From an uncultured Anaerofilum sp. (lineage in GTDB: Bacteria; Bacillota; Clostridia; Oscillospirales; Ruminococcaceae), in the NCBI GenBank assembly GCA_944385935.1, contig CALWZC010000015.1, positions 1 through 56,952 of the forward strand: 56,952 nucleotides of DNA. The letters run 5' to 3'. The translations under genes and the position numbers were made by a program. The first letter of the stretch is position 1, and every line of letters starts with the position of its first letter. The notes below the pieces were generated by a model. It saw only the letters and a program-made list of their open reading frames with translations. It was not told where the DNA came from and searched no databases. Shown one piece after another: positions 18,101 through 25,942 of the stretch.

Positions 18101-18838
18101 TTTGAAAATGACAGCGTAGTTCTTACCGAAAAAGCTGCGGAAATTTTGGGGGTAAAAGCGGGGGATACCATTACAGTGGATGTGGAAGGCAAGGAAGTTT
18201 CCCTCCAATTGACTGCCATTGCCGAAAACTATCTAGGAAGCAATCTGTATATTTCTCCCAGTCAATGGGAACAGATACAACCAGAACCCCAATGGAATAC
18301 TGTTTTTGCTCAAACACTTTGTGAGGATGAAACACAGCGAAGCCAATTATCCCAAAAACTTCTGGAAAAGGATGATGTGCAATCGGCAGTGTTTACCCAA
18401 GAATCCTCCCAAATTTTCCGAGATGCCATCAGCAATATCAACAATGTGGTCATTGTAATTATTCTGTTTGCTGCCCTGTTGGCAGTGGTGGTATTGTATA
18501 ACCTTATCAATATCAACATTGGAGAACGGAAAAAAGAGCTTGCCACCATTAAGGTATTGGGCTTTTTTGACAACGAGGTTCGCAAGTATATTTTCCGTGA
18601 AATTGATGTGCTAAGCATTGTAGGGGCTCTGTGTGGTTTGGTTTTGGGTGTACCTTTGCACCTATTTGTAATCAAAACCGTAGAGATAGACCAGATGATG
18701 TTTATTCGCAATATCAATGCCAGCAGCTATTTGTATAGCTTTGTGCTTACTATGGTGTTTACAGGGTTGGTTTCCTTAATTATGCGCAAAAGTCTAAAAG
18801 ACATTGACATGGTGGAAAGTATGAAGGCACCAGAATAA
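15134..18838 (+). CDS. FtsX-family ABC permease with very long extracytoplasmic coiled coil
   Basis: This 1234-aa membrane protein starts with a transmembrane helix (residues about 18-40) and a MacB_PCD-like domain to about residue 250. Next is a Gln/Glu/Ala-rich coiled coil of roughly 420 residues (about 255-680; repeated QQLEQAKQQLE-like heptads). Then come an FtsX membrane domain (three helices, about 700-830), a second extracytoplasmic domain, and a second FtsX domain (about 1100-1220). With the ATPase upstream it forms a type VII-like mechanotransmission ABC system. Such systems export lipids or peptides or drive cell-wall hydrolases. The coiled coil could span the peptidoglycan. The substrate is unknown. 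Confidence 0.88.
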   Translation: MKKTYWKNIFREIGSTKNRFLAILIIVALGVCMFTGLMVTSPDMLRSGDIYFDQSNFMDLRVISTLGLTQRDVEEIEKIEGVQQVEAVKSVDCLLNDNAGELLAARLQALPEDIETAINQPTVIEGQLPKNPGECAILNTAMGKGVQIGDTLTLAEDNGDMSESLSSTKWKVVGIVSVPTNFSIDAETVSVGDGQADIIAFAPQEDFSSDVYTTAYMTVQGAKELDTYSQAYEDYLQPVIEQLEDLGLEQSEIRKDEVITQAQEELDKAKAEYETKKADVEAQLQLAEAELEKGRLELEENEAKLQQGNLQWQQGTTQLAQKKTELAQLLTQKQQEITQARQQITEGQRQLELAKTQLESYKNQYQQAVSAQQQVESGEQQLQQAKQQLELAQKGVELAEKMLPGLQQTVETAQQAAQTAQTQAQQAEEYRQQLNQREDIQQGLAKKQALDAVLAQYPQYTTIEELLLNPPADMPSEQLTQLQADYQQYQTAKTQVDAADLAAESAKLRAEQLQQAATQAQTAYKSTKTSLEQGKQSIESSNQLIAQKEQQLQQAKDMLAQYADLLEKAPAMIEEGEKQVLENEAKLQDAQAQLEDGTLALSLAPSQAQLEFENAQKLLDDSKKQLEEGQVQLEEGKKQWEEGKEEFETQKQEAETQLNEAEDKLIDAQREIDKIDSCEWYVLDRNTIVPYATFKSNADKLASIATVFPVFFFLVAALVALTTMTRMVDENRTQIGTLKALGYGETAITAKYLLYAATATFAGGFIGLLLGFYAIPALLWNAYSAMYRLPKFYMQLDWKLAVIALAAAMLCTAGATINACHSTLKEKPAQLLMPKAPKAGKRILLERITPLWSRMKFTHKVTARNLFRYKKRFFMTVVGIAGCTALLMIGFGIQDSIMDLMDTQYQQLWHYDLSIGLSNPSALEGRRGIEDILQDKNTIKNSLVLYQKNMDVSKDGSETVDVTITVPQQQEDMAKFITLRNRQSKKEIPFENDSVVLTEKAAEILGVKAGDTITVDVEGKEVSLQLTAIAENYLGSNLYISPSQWEQIQPEPQWNTVFAQTLCEDETQRSQLSQKLLEKDDVQSAVFTQESSQIFRDAISNINNVVIVIILFAALLAVVVLYNLININIGERKKELATIKVLGFFDNEVRKYIFREIDVLSIVGALCGLVLGVPLHLFVIKTVEIDQMMFIRNINASSYLYSFVLTMVFTGLVSLIMRKSLKDIDMVESMKAPE

Positions 18839-18860
18839 ATTTTATGAAAATTTCCAATTC

Positions 18861-18904
18861 TTTGGGGCACAGGTGTGGAACCTGTGCCCCAAATGTGCTA
18901 TAAT
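18861..18904 (+). promoter_or_regulatory. Long perfect hairpin followed by extended -10 promoter
   Basis: TTTGGGGCACAGGT (18861-18874) and ACCTGTGCCCCAAA (18880-18893) form a 14-bp perfect stem with a 5-nt loop. No U-tract follows, so it is a weak terminator at best. TGCTATAAT (18896-18904) directly after it is an extended -10 element for the amidotransferase gene. The hairpin occupies the -35 position and could be an operator. Confidence 0.5.
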
Positions 18905-18952
18905 ACCCCTTTAGGATTGATTTTACACATGAACATTGAGGAGGGATTTTTT

Positions 18953-20071
18953 ATGAAATACTGCAAAAAATGCACCATGCCTGACACACGGCCGGGAATT
19001 ACTTTTGACGGTGAGGGCGTATGTAGTGCTTGCCGCCATTATGAGCAGCGCAAACAGGTGGATTGGGATGCCCGCTGGAAAGAGTTTGAAGCCATGTGCA
19101 ATAAATACCGTGGAATGAATGGCCCCGGTGGCTATGACTGTGCTGTGGCAGTTTCCGGCGGAAAGGACAGCCATTTTCAGGTGTACATCCTGAAAGAGGT
19201 TATGAAGATGAATCCCATCCTTTTCTCGGTAGAGGACAACTTCCCAATGACCGAAGCAGGAAAACACAATCTCAAAAACATCAGTGAGGAATTTGGCTGC
19301 ACCATTATCAGCTGTAAACCCAACATCAAAGCCCAAAAAACTTTGATGCGTGCTTTCTTTGAAAAATACGGAAAACCCACATGGTATGTAGACCGTATGA
19401 TTTACACCTTCCCCTTGCACATGGCATTGAAATTCAATACCCCTTTCCTATGTTATGGGGAAAATGTTAGCTTTGAATATGGCGGAAATGCCGACGAGGA
19501 AACCTACTCTGCCCGTGGACAGATTGAAAACGGTGTTGCAGTGGGATTCCCCAAAGAGGAACTTCTCAGCTATGGTGTTTCGGAAAATGATTTGTACCTG
19601 ACCGAAGCACCGTCCAAAGAGGATTTGAATAAGCTAGACCCTTTCTATCTCAGCTATTTCCTGCCTTGGAATAGCTATAAAAACTATATGTTAGCAAAAG
19701 CCCACGGGTTCCATGACCTGACCCATGAGTGGGATCGCCGCCACCATGCAGAAAACTTTGACCAGATTGATTCCCGTGCATATCTGGTGCACTCTTGGCT
19801 GAAATATCCCAAGTTTGGCCATGCAGCAGCCACCGACTACACCGCCCGTTATATCCGCTATGGCATGATGACCCGTGAAGAAGCAATCCCCATCATTAAG
19901 GAACGGGATGGCGCATTAGACCCCTTGTGTGTTCGGGATTTCTGCCAGTTCTGTGGCTACACCGAAACCGAGTTCTGGGCAATTATGGACAAATTCTATA
20001 ATCGTGATATTTTTGAAAAGGACGCTTTCGGTCGCTGGATGCTGAAAGAACCCATTTGGCAAGAAAAATAA
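18953..20071 (+). CDS. N-acetyl sugar amidotransferase (WbpG/WbuX family)
   Basis: This 372-aa PP-loop enzyme has an N-terminal Cys cluster (KYCKKCTMPDTRPG and VCSACRHYE), an ATP-binding SGGKDS motif at about residues 67-72, and a C-terminal LCVRDFCQFCGYTETEFW segment typical of TIGR03573-type proteins. Family members add an amidino or amide group to N-acetylated nucleotide sugars in surface polysaccharide or flagellin sugar biosynthesis, using ammonia from a glutaminase partner. No glutaminase gene is adjacent. ATG 18953 follows GGAGGGATT and matches the family N-terminus. Confidence 0.87.
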   Translation: MKYCKKCTMPDTRPGITFDGEGVCSACRHYEQRKQVDWDARWKEFEAMCNKYRGMNGPGGYDCAVAVSGGKDSHFQVYILKEVMKMNPILFSVEDNFPMTEAGKHNLKNISEEFGCTIISCKPNIKAQKTLMRAFFEKYGKPTWYVDRMIYTFPLHMALKFNTPFLCYGENVSFEYGGNADEETYSARGQIENGVAVGFPKEELLSYGVSENDLYLTEAPSKEDLNKLDPFYLSYFLPWNSYKNYMLAKAHGFHDLTHEWDRRHHAENFDQIDSRAYLVHSWLKYPKFGHAAATDYTARYIRYGMMTREEAIPIIKERDGALDPLCVRDFCQFCGYTETEFWAIMDKFYNRDIFEKDAFGRWMLKEPIWQEK

Positions 20072-20090
20072 TCTCTAAAAACAAAACTAC

Positions 20091-20124
20091 CCCCTAGGAA
20101 AACCATGTTTTCCTAGGGGCTTTT
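20091..20124 (+). terminator. Terminator after the amidotransferase gene
   Basis: CCCCTAGGAAAA (20091-20102) and TTTTCCTAGGGG (20108-20119) form a perfect 12-bp stem with a 5-nt loop, followed by CTTTTT. Confidence 0.9.
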
Positions 20125-20149
20125 TCTATCCCTGTATAAAAGTTTTCGT

Positions 20150-20195
20150 CCACCTTTTTCAAAAGGTGGTGGATTGCAAAGGCAACGCCTTTGCA
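20150..20195. repeat. Paired intergenic hairpins, REP-like
   Basis: Two adjacent perfect hairpins fill the space before the tex stop codon: CCACCTTT with AAAGGTGG (20150-20169) and TGCAAAGGC with GCCTTTGCA (20175-20195). Neither has a U-tract. The paired form and position resemble the repetitive extragenic palindromes of many clostridial genomes. Copy number cannot be judged here. Confidence 0.45.
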
Positions 20196-20202
20196 CCCTC
20201 TT

Positions 20203-22350
20203 TTAGGTGGTTTTCGGTTCCTTCATAGTAAGCCCAATCCGCTTTTTGGCAGCGTCCACCTGCATGACCCACACCGTTACCACATCTCCAACCTTTAACA
20301 CTTCACTGGGATGCTTGATAAATTTGTCGCAAATTTGACTGATATGTACCAGCCCATCCTGATGAACACCAATATCAACAAATGCACCAAAATCTATAAC
20401 GTTGCGCACCGTTCCCTTTAGTTCCATGCCGGGCTTTAAATCCTCAAGCCCCATTACATCAGTACGCAACAGGGGAGGGGGCAAAGAGTCACGCATATCC
20501 CGACCGGGGCGCAACAGCTCCGAAACAATATCATGGAGGGTAGGCAAACCAATGTGTAACTTTTCTGCCAGTGCAGTTTCTCCAAAGGATTTGACAGCAC
20601 CTTCTAAATTGCTAATGGCGGCGGTTCCAATCTGCTCTGGTTTGTATCCACAGGATTCCAAAAGCGCATAGGCAGCCCCGTAGCTTTCGGGATGGACAGC
20701 AGTAGAGTCCAGTGGCTCCGCTGCATGGGGCAAGCGCAAAAATCCGGCGCATTGCTCAAAGGCCTTTGGCCCCAACCCTTTTACTTTTAACAGTTGCTTT
20801 CGGCTGGAAAATGCTCCGCTTTCCTCACGATATTTTACGATATTTTTTGCGGTGGTTTTGGTTACGCCTGCCACTCGTTCCAGCAAAGGAGCACTGGCTG
20901 TATTTAAGTCCACACCCACAGTATTTACGCAGTCTTCTACTACACCATCCAGCGCAGCCGCAAGACGCGCAGGGGGCATGTCATGTTGATATTGCCCAAC
21001 TCCCACAGCTTTGGGGTCAATTTTTACCAGTTCCGCTAAGGGGTCTTGCAATCGCCGTGCAATGGAAACTGCACTGCGCAAGTTTACATCATACTGGGGA
21101 AATTCTTCCGCCCCCAATTTGCTGGCAGAATATACGCTTGCCCCTGCTTCACTTACTACCATGTAGCTTACAGGTCGTTGCAGTTCCCGAATTACTTCCG
21201 CTGCAAAAATCTCGGTTTCCTTGCTGGCGGTGCCGTTGCCAATGGCAATAATTTCTACTCCGTGTTTTTCAATCAGTTGGATAATGGTCTTTTTGGCAGC
21301 CTCCACCTTCTTAAACTCAGGCACAGGATATACAACAGCAGTATCCAAAACCTTTCCGGTGGGGTCTACTACTGCTACCTTGCAGCCCATGCGATAACCG
21401 GGGTCAAGGCCCATAGCTACTTTGCCTTTGATGGGAGGTGCCAGCAAAAGTTGACGTAGATTTTTTCCAAATACCTCAATGGCACCTTCTGCCGCCTGCT
21501 GGGTTAAATCTGAGCGAATTTCTCGCTCTAGGCTAGGATGAATCAAACGAGCATATCCATCCTCTACCGCCATTTGCACCTGTTGGGCACAAGCACCTTG
21601 GTTGCGCAAAAAAGGAGCGAGGCAAATTTTCAGGGCTTCTTGTACATCCACTTCAACGGACACTTTCAAAAACCCTTCCCGTTCTCCACGGTCAATGGCA
21701 AGAACCCGATGACCAGCAATTTTATTCACTGCCTGAGAAAACTCATAGTAGCCACTGTAAACACTGTCCTCTTCTTTGGCAGCCTTGGAAACCACTGCCC
21801 CTTGCTTTTGGTAGAAGGTGCGCAGCCTTGCACGCAAAGAGGCAGTATCGCTGGCGGTTTCTGCAATGATATCCCTTGCCCCTGCTAGAGCTTCCACCGC
21901 AGAAGGAACTTCTTCAGAAATAAATTCTGCTGCCTTTTCCCAAGGGTCGGAAAGATGCTGTTGCAACAGCCAATCTGCCAAAGGCTGCAACCCTTTTGCT
22001 TTGGCAATGCTTGCCCTTGTTTTGCGTTTGGACTTGTAAGGGCGGTAGATGTCCTCTACCGCTGCAAGGGTTTGTGCCTTTTCCAATGCAGCAGCTAGAA
22101 CCTCATTCCATGCCCCTTGTTCCTCAATGGAAGCACGAACGGTATCTTTTCTCTCGTCCAAGCCTCGCAAGTATTCCAGACGGTCGGCAAGCTGTCGTAA
22201 AATTTGGTCATCCATGCTGCCGGTAGCTTCTTTTCGATAGCGGGCAATGAATGGAATGGTATTGCCTGCGTCAATCAGTTCAATGGCTGCCAGCACTTTA
22301 TCTGGTTGCTGGTTTAGCTCTTGGGCAATTTGTTTGCTGTGGTCTGTCAT
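20203..22350 (-). CDS. tex: Tex family RNA-binding transcription accessory protein
   Basis: The 715-aa protein has full Tex architecture. An N-terminal helical region contains IARYRKEATGSMDDQILRQL. A YqgF/RuvC-like domain starts near MGLDPGYRMGCKVAVVDP (about 315-440). Helix-hairpin-helix repeats follow (LNTASAPLLERVAGV and GLGPKAFEQCAGFLRL, about 480-545). A C-terminal S1 domain (GTVRNVIDFGAFVDIGVHQD, about 640-710) completes it. Tex proteins bind RNA and elongating polymerase and affect transcription and expression of surface or virulence genes. The start overlaps the yfhO stop by 4 nt (ATGA), so it is the last gene of a dus-yfhO-tex operon. Confidence 0.95.
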   Translation of the reverse strand: MTDHSKQIAQELNQQPDKVLAAIELIDAGNTIPFIARYRKEATGSMDDQILRQLADRLEYLRGLDERKDTVRASIEEQGAWNEVLAAALEKAQTLAAVEDIYRPYKSKRKTRASIAKAKGLQPLADWLLQQHLSDPWEKAAEFISEEVPSAVEALAGARDIIAETASDTASLRARLRTFYQKQGAVVSKAAKEEDSVYSGYYEFSQAVNKIAGHRVLAIDRGEREGFLKVSVEVDVQEALKICLAPFLRNQGACAQQVQMAVEDGYARLIHPSLEREIRSDLTQQAAEGAIEVFGKNLRQLLLAPPIKGKVAMGLDPGYRMGCKVAVVDPTGKVLDTAVVYPVPEFKKVEAAKKTIIQLIEKHGVEIIAIGNGTASKETEIFAAEVIRELQRPVSYMVVSEAGASVYSASKLGAEEFPQYDVNLRSAVSIARRLQDPLAELVKIDPKAVGVGQYQHDMPPARLAAALDGVVEDCVNTVGVDLNTASAPLLERVAGVTKTTAKNIVKYREESGAFSSRKQLLKVKGLGPKAFEQCAGFLRLPHAAEPLDSTAVHPESYGAAYALLESCGYKPEQIGTAAISNLEGAVKSFGETALAEKLHIGLPTLHDIVSELLRPGRDMRDSLPPPLLRTDVMGLEDLKPGMELKGTVRNVIDFGAFVDIGVHQDGLVHISQICDKFIKHPSEVLKVGDVVTVWVMQVDAAKKRIGLTMKEPKTT

Positions 22351-24767
22351 GGTTGGTTCTCCTCGTCAACAATCATTTTTATGGGTTGGGATTCTGTATT
22401 TTGTGATGATAATACAGGGGATTTTTTTCTTTTGTCCAAACGGCGACATACAACAAGGTATATCACAAAGATAACGCCTGCCCCCAAAGCAATCCGACAG
22501 GACATTGCAAATAGGGGGGTGTGATAGGTAAAGGTAATTTCGTTGTATCCGGCAGGACAAACAATGGCCATCATACCATTGTCTACTTTCAGCACAGGTG
22601 TTTCCACTCCGTTTACATAGGCTTTGAATCCTGTGTCATAGGGCACAGTAAATACCACAAATTTGTCTTTTTCCAATGCAATATTTCCACCAAAACCAGA
22701 AGAATCTGTCCACACATTTTGCAAGCCTTGTGCTTTACAGTTGGCTACATCTTGCCAGAATAAGTCCTCACGCTGGCTTTGTCTCTCAGGCTCTAACTCT
22801 TGTGTCAGATAGCCATACAACTCTTGTTGTTCCTCATCCAGAACCACTGCACGAAGCAACAGGCTGATTTGTGTTTCGTCGGATAGGCTGTTGAATTGTT
22901 GAATAGGCATATAGTAATCCATAGCAAAGCCCAAAGGCAAGGCGTTTTCATTTTCCCAGATGGCATAGGCACCTTGGTCGTCAATCCTTGTCCAGCCCGT
23001 TACCTCGTCTAACTTCTGTTGTGTAGTTGCAGCATTCTCTAGGGGGCTAAGGAGATACCGACAGCCCAAAAAGCTGCGCAGGGTGTTGAGGGCAATCCCT
23101 TCCAACTCTTCGCCGGGTTTGGAGGAAACATCCCGCTTTACTCCAACACTGGGGTAAAACTCCATAATGCTGGGGGCAACTGTACTGTTGAAACACCGCA
23201 GGTTGGAGGTATTCAACCACATACCAACATTGTCGGGAGCGTCTTGAGTATCAATGCGGTAGAAGGTGTCCTGTGGTAGAACCACCTGTGTTTTGGCATC
23301 ATACATCTGGGCTTTGTAGCCTGCATCCCCCTCCCATTGGGGGAATTTGCCCAGCGCAATGTGTAACACAGAATAGACCACCGAAAAGCCCAATACTGCC
23401 CCTAGCAGGCGGTTGGAAAACCGAGGATGTTTGCGCCAGAAATGCCATAAAATCCGTACAAGTAAAAATGCAACCACCGCTTGTAAAACTGTAAGCCAGA
23501 ATTTTGCTTCGGATTGCTCTACACCTAGAATCCATTCCCCGTCCTTTTGCTGTGGAATAATGCCAAAGAGTAAAAAGGTTCCGCTGATAATCAAAGAGGC
23601 TTTAAAGCCCCAGTCAAAGTTGATGTCCTCCTGTTCCAGTGCTTGCACTGTGGCGGAGCACATCAACAGAATGGGCATATAATACCAGCGGGCATAGTAG
23701 CTGGAATTAAAGGCGTAAAAGCTGGAATTGAGAATTGGCACCATTGCCATACCAAAGGAAACCCAAAGCATGGTGGAAAGGGCGTTTTTCTTGCGACTGT
23801 GGAGATATGCCAATACACCACACATTCCCAAAACCGGCAGATAAGCACTCATACTGGTGTGTCGAATAACAGCGTCTGTAAACACATTGGGCATATAGCA
23901 AGGGTCTGGTGGGAAAAATAGAGAATAGAAAATTGCAAAATATTGCTGCACCTTGCCATACATCAAAAAGCTAAAGCCACTGGAAAGGCTAACTGTGCGG
24001 GGGTTTTCTGCCAGACAAATTGCCGCCGGAAACAACAGCACACATCCCATCAAACAACCTAGCACTGCCTCCAAAAACAGCCCACCAAAGCGGCCCAAGG
24101 AAAGGCGATATTCCCCATACAGCACTTTAATAAAGAAGTACAGCAATAAAAATACAACCTGACCAGCAAAGAAAAAGTAGTTGTTTACAAGGTTTAAGGC
24201 TACAAATACAGCAAACCAGCCCCGCCGCTTTTCGTATATTGCCTCATCCAACGCCCACAGTACAAAGGGGAACAGGGCAATGACGTCCAAAAAGTGATTG
24301 AAAAATACATTGTATACGGTAAAGCCTGAAAATGCGTAGAGGCAAGCCCCCACAATGGTGAGATTGCGGCTTTTAGTGTAGCGGCGCAGCCACAAAAAAG
24401 CACTAAACCCACTGACGGCAAACTTTAGGCACAACAGGGGACACATCAAATAGGGCAGCCATGCAGAGGGAAACAATAAGCTAAACCAGAAGAAAGGAGA
24501 ACCAATCATATAAAAGGAATAGCTGTTGATAAAACTGGAACCTAAGTCAGTAGCCCAGCTAAACTGTCCCTTGCCCTCTTTAATAAAATCGTTTGCATAC
24601 TGCCAAAAGGTAATTTGCTGGCTATTAAAATCTCCGGCGTAGATAAACAATCCTTTATCTACAATCATAAAAGGGATAAAAATGGCGGCCGATGCTGCCA
24701 AACAAAACAGAAAGGTCAAACCAGCTCCGTCATAGCGGTAGTTTGGTTTTCGCACAAGACCAAACAT
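22347..24767 (-). CDS. YfhO family polytopic membrane protein
   Basis: The product is 806 aa with about a dozen predicted transmembrane helices in the first 500 residues and one near the C-terminus. A large extracytoplasmic region lies between (about 500-740). The GT-C-like features of YfhO are present: an early long loop with GDFNSQQITFWQYANDFIKE, and YNEITFTYHTPLF before the last helix. In Bacillus, YfhO acts in lipoteichoic acid glycosylation by moving or using undecaprenyl-linked sugars, so a cell-surface glycan role is likely. ATG 24767 follows GGGAGGAAATGAT. Its stop overlaps the tex start. Confidence 0.88.
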   Translation of the reverse strand: MFGLVRKPNYRYDGAGLTFLFCLAASAAIFIPFMIVDKGLFIYAGDFNSQQITFWQYANDFIKEGKGQFSWATDLGSSFINSYSFYMIGSPFFWFSLLFPSAWLPYLMCPLLCLKFAVSGFSAFLWLRRYTKSRNLTIVGACLYAFSGFTVYNVFFNHFLDVIALFPFVLWALDEAIYEKRRGWFAVFVALNLVNNYFFFAGQVVFLLLYFFIKVLYGEYRLSLGRFGGLFLEAVLGCLMGCVLLFPAAICLAENPRTVSLSSGFSFLMYGKVQQYFAIFYSLFFPPDPCYMPNVFTDAVIRHTSMSAYLPVLGMCGVLAYLHSRKKNALSTMLWVSFGMAMVPILNSSFYAFNSSYYARWYYMPILLMCSATVQALEQEDINFDWGFKASLIISGTFLLFGIIPQQKDGEWILGVEQSEAKFWLTVLQAVVAFLLVRILWHFWRKHPRFSNRLLGAVLGFSVVYSVLHIALGKFPQWEGDAGYKAQMYDAKTQVVLPQDTFYRIDTQDAPDNVGMWLNTSNLRCFNSTVAPSIMEFYPSVGVKRDVSSKPGEELEGIALNTLRSFLGCRYLLSPLENAATTQQKLDEVTGWTRIDDQGAYAIWENENALPLGFAMDYYMPIQQFNSLSDETQISLLLRAVVLDEEQQELYGYLTQELEPERQSQREDLFWQDVANCKAQGLQNVWTDSSGFGGNIALEKDKFVVFTVPYDTGFKAYVNGVETPVLKVDNGMMAIVCPAGYNEITFTYHTPLFAMSCRIALGAGVIFVIYLVVCRRLDKRKKSPVLSSQNTESQPIKMIVDEENQP

Positions 24768-24792
24768 ATCATTTCCTCCCATATAATATTTT

Positions 24793-25764
24793 TTAAGTGG
24801 GGTTTTCCTCCAATACTTGTTCAATCAGCTTGTCCACATCCGCCAGTGTTTTGAGAGAACAGCAAGCCCGACGCAATGCTGGTGCATGGTGCAGCCCTCG
24901 CATATAATACACTGCACTGCTACGGGCTTGGCTAAGGGCTACATATTCGCCCTTTTCTTCCACCATGTCCATAATTTGTCTGCGTAGTAGCTCCATGCGC
25001 TGGGGAATGTCCGGAGCAGAGGGAATTTCGTTGCCCTCTAACATAGCTTTGATTTGGGAAAACAGCCACGGCGCACCTAATGCACCACGGCCAACCATAA
25101 CCCCATCACAGCCAGTTTGTTCCAATAAGCGTTTGGCATCTTCGGCGGTTTCAATGTCACCATTTGCCAAAACCGGAATGTTTACCGCCGCCTTAACCTC
25201 TGCAATGATGTCGGTATGAATGCCGGGGCGGTACATTTCCTCCCGTGTTCGTCCATGTACTGTAAGCAGTGCCACACCGGCATCTTCGCACCGTTTGGCA
25301 AGTTCTACAGCAGTGATTTGGGAAGAATCCCAGCCAATGCGCATTTTTACCGTTACTGGTCGGTTTCCGCTGGCATCTACCACCGCCTTGGCAATAGTGC
25401 CTGCCAAAACCGGGTTTTTCATCAAGGCACTGCCTGCCCCACTTCCCACGATTTTGGGAGCAGGGCACCCCATGTTGATATCATAAAAATCAAAAGAATG
25501 GTGTGCAATCAACTTTGCCGCCTCTGCCATGGTTTCTGGCTCAGCACCAAACAACTGCACACCATAGGGAGCGCAGTTTTCCCCATTCCAAATAAGTTTG
25601 GGGCTTTTTTTATCCCCTAATGTCAACGCTTTTGCACTGACCATCTCGCTGATGGTAAAATTGGCACCAAAATTTGCTGCCAACCGCCGCTGGGCGGCAT
25701 CGGTGAACCCTGCCATAGGTGCCAGTGCTGCACCGGGGGCAAGGGAAATATTGCCTATCTTCAA
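24793..25764 (-). CDS. dusB: tRNA-dihydrouridine synthase (DusB-like)
   Basis: This 323-aa FMN enzyme reduces specific uridines in the tRNA D-loop using NADPH. It has the TIM-barrel start LAPMAGFTDAAQRRLAANFG, the catalytic Cys in DINMGCPAPKIVGSGAGSAL, VKMRIGWD, LTVHGRTREEMYRP, and VMVGRGALGAPWLFSQI. The TTG at 25764 (MKIGNISLAPG...) follows AAGAGG with 6-nt spacing and matches the family N-terminus; the upstream extension is not conserved. It is the first gene of a minus-strand operon, 25 nt before yfhO. Confidence 0.93.
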   Translation of the reverse strand: MKIGNISLAPGAALAPMAGFTDAAQRRLAANFGANFTISEMVSAKALTLGDKKSPKLIWNGENCAPYGVQLFGAEPETMAEAAKLIAHHSFDFYDINMGCPAPKIVGSGAGSALMKNPVLAGTIAKAVVDASGNRPVTVKMRIGWDSSQITAVELAKRCEDAGVALLTVHGRTREEMYRPGIHTDIIAEVKAAVNIPVLANGDIETAEDAKRLLEQTGCDGVMVGRGALGAPWLFSQIKAMLEGNEIPSAPDIPQRMELLRRQIMDMVEEKGEYVALSQARSSAVYYMRGLHHAPALRRACCSLKTLADVDKLIEQVLEENPT

Positions 25765-25857
25765 AGTATACCTCTTTTTTGTGTGAAATTTGTCGCCTTT
25801 GGTCAAGGAAAATCCCAAAGGGCATTGTGTAATATTGTATCATAAATCCGGCATTTG

Positions 25858-25866
25858 TGGTATACT
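25858..25866 (+). promoter_or_regulatory. Extended -10 promoter for polA-rimI-tsaD
   Basis: TGGTATACT at 25858-25866 is an extended -10 element 77 nt before the polA GTG. A TTGTAT lies 20 nt upstream, a suboptimal spacing. Confidence 0.5.
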
Positions 25867-25942
25867 GTTTCCAGTGAAGTTTTTGGTGCTGCCTTTGCTA
25901 GGCAGGGCAGAATTTTTGTGTATGCAAAAAAGGAGAACCGAT

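Noticed and set aside
20712-21251. 179-codon plus-strand frame opposite tex
   Set aside because: Antisense to conserved Tex domains, His/Leu/Pro-rich, no start signals.
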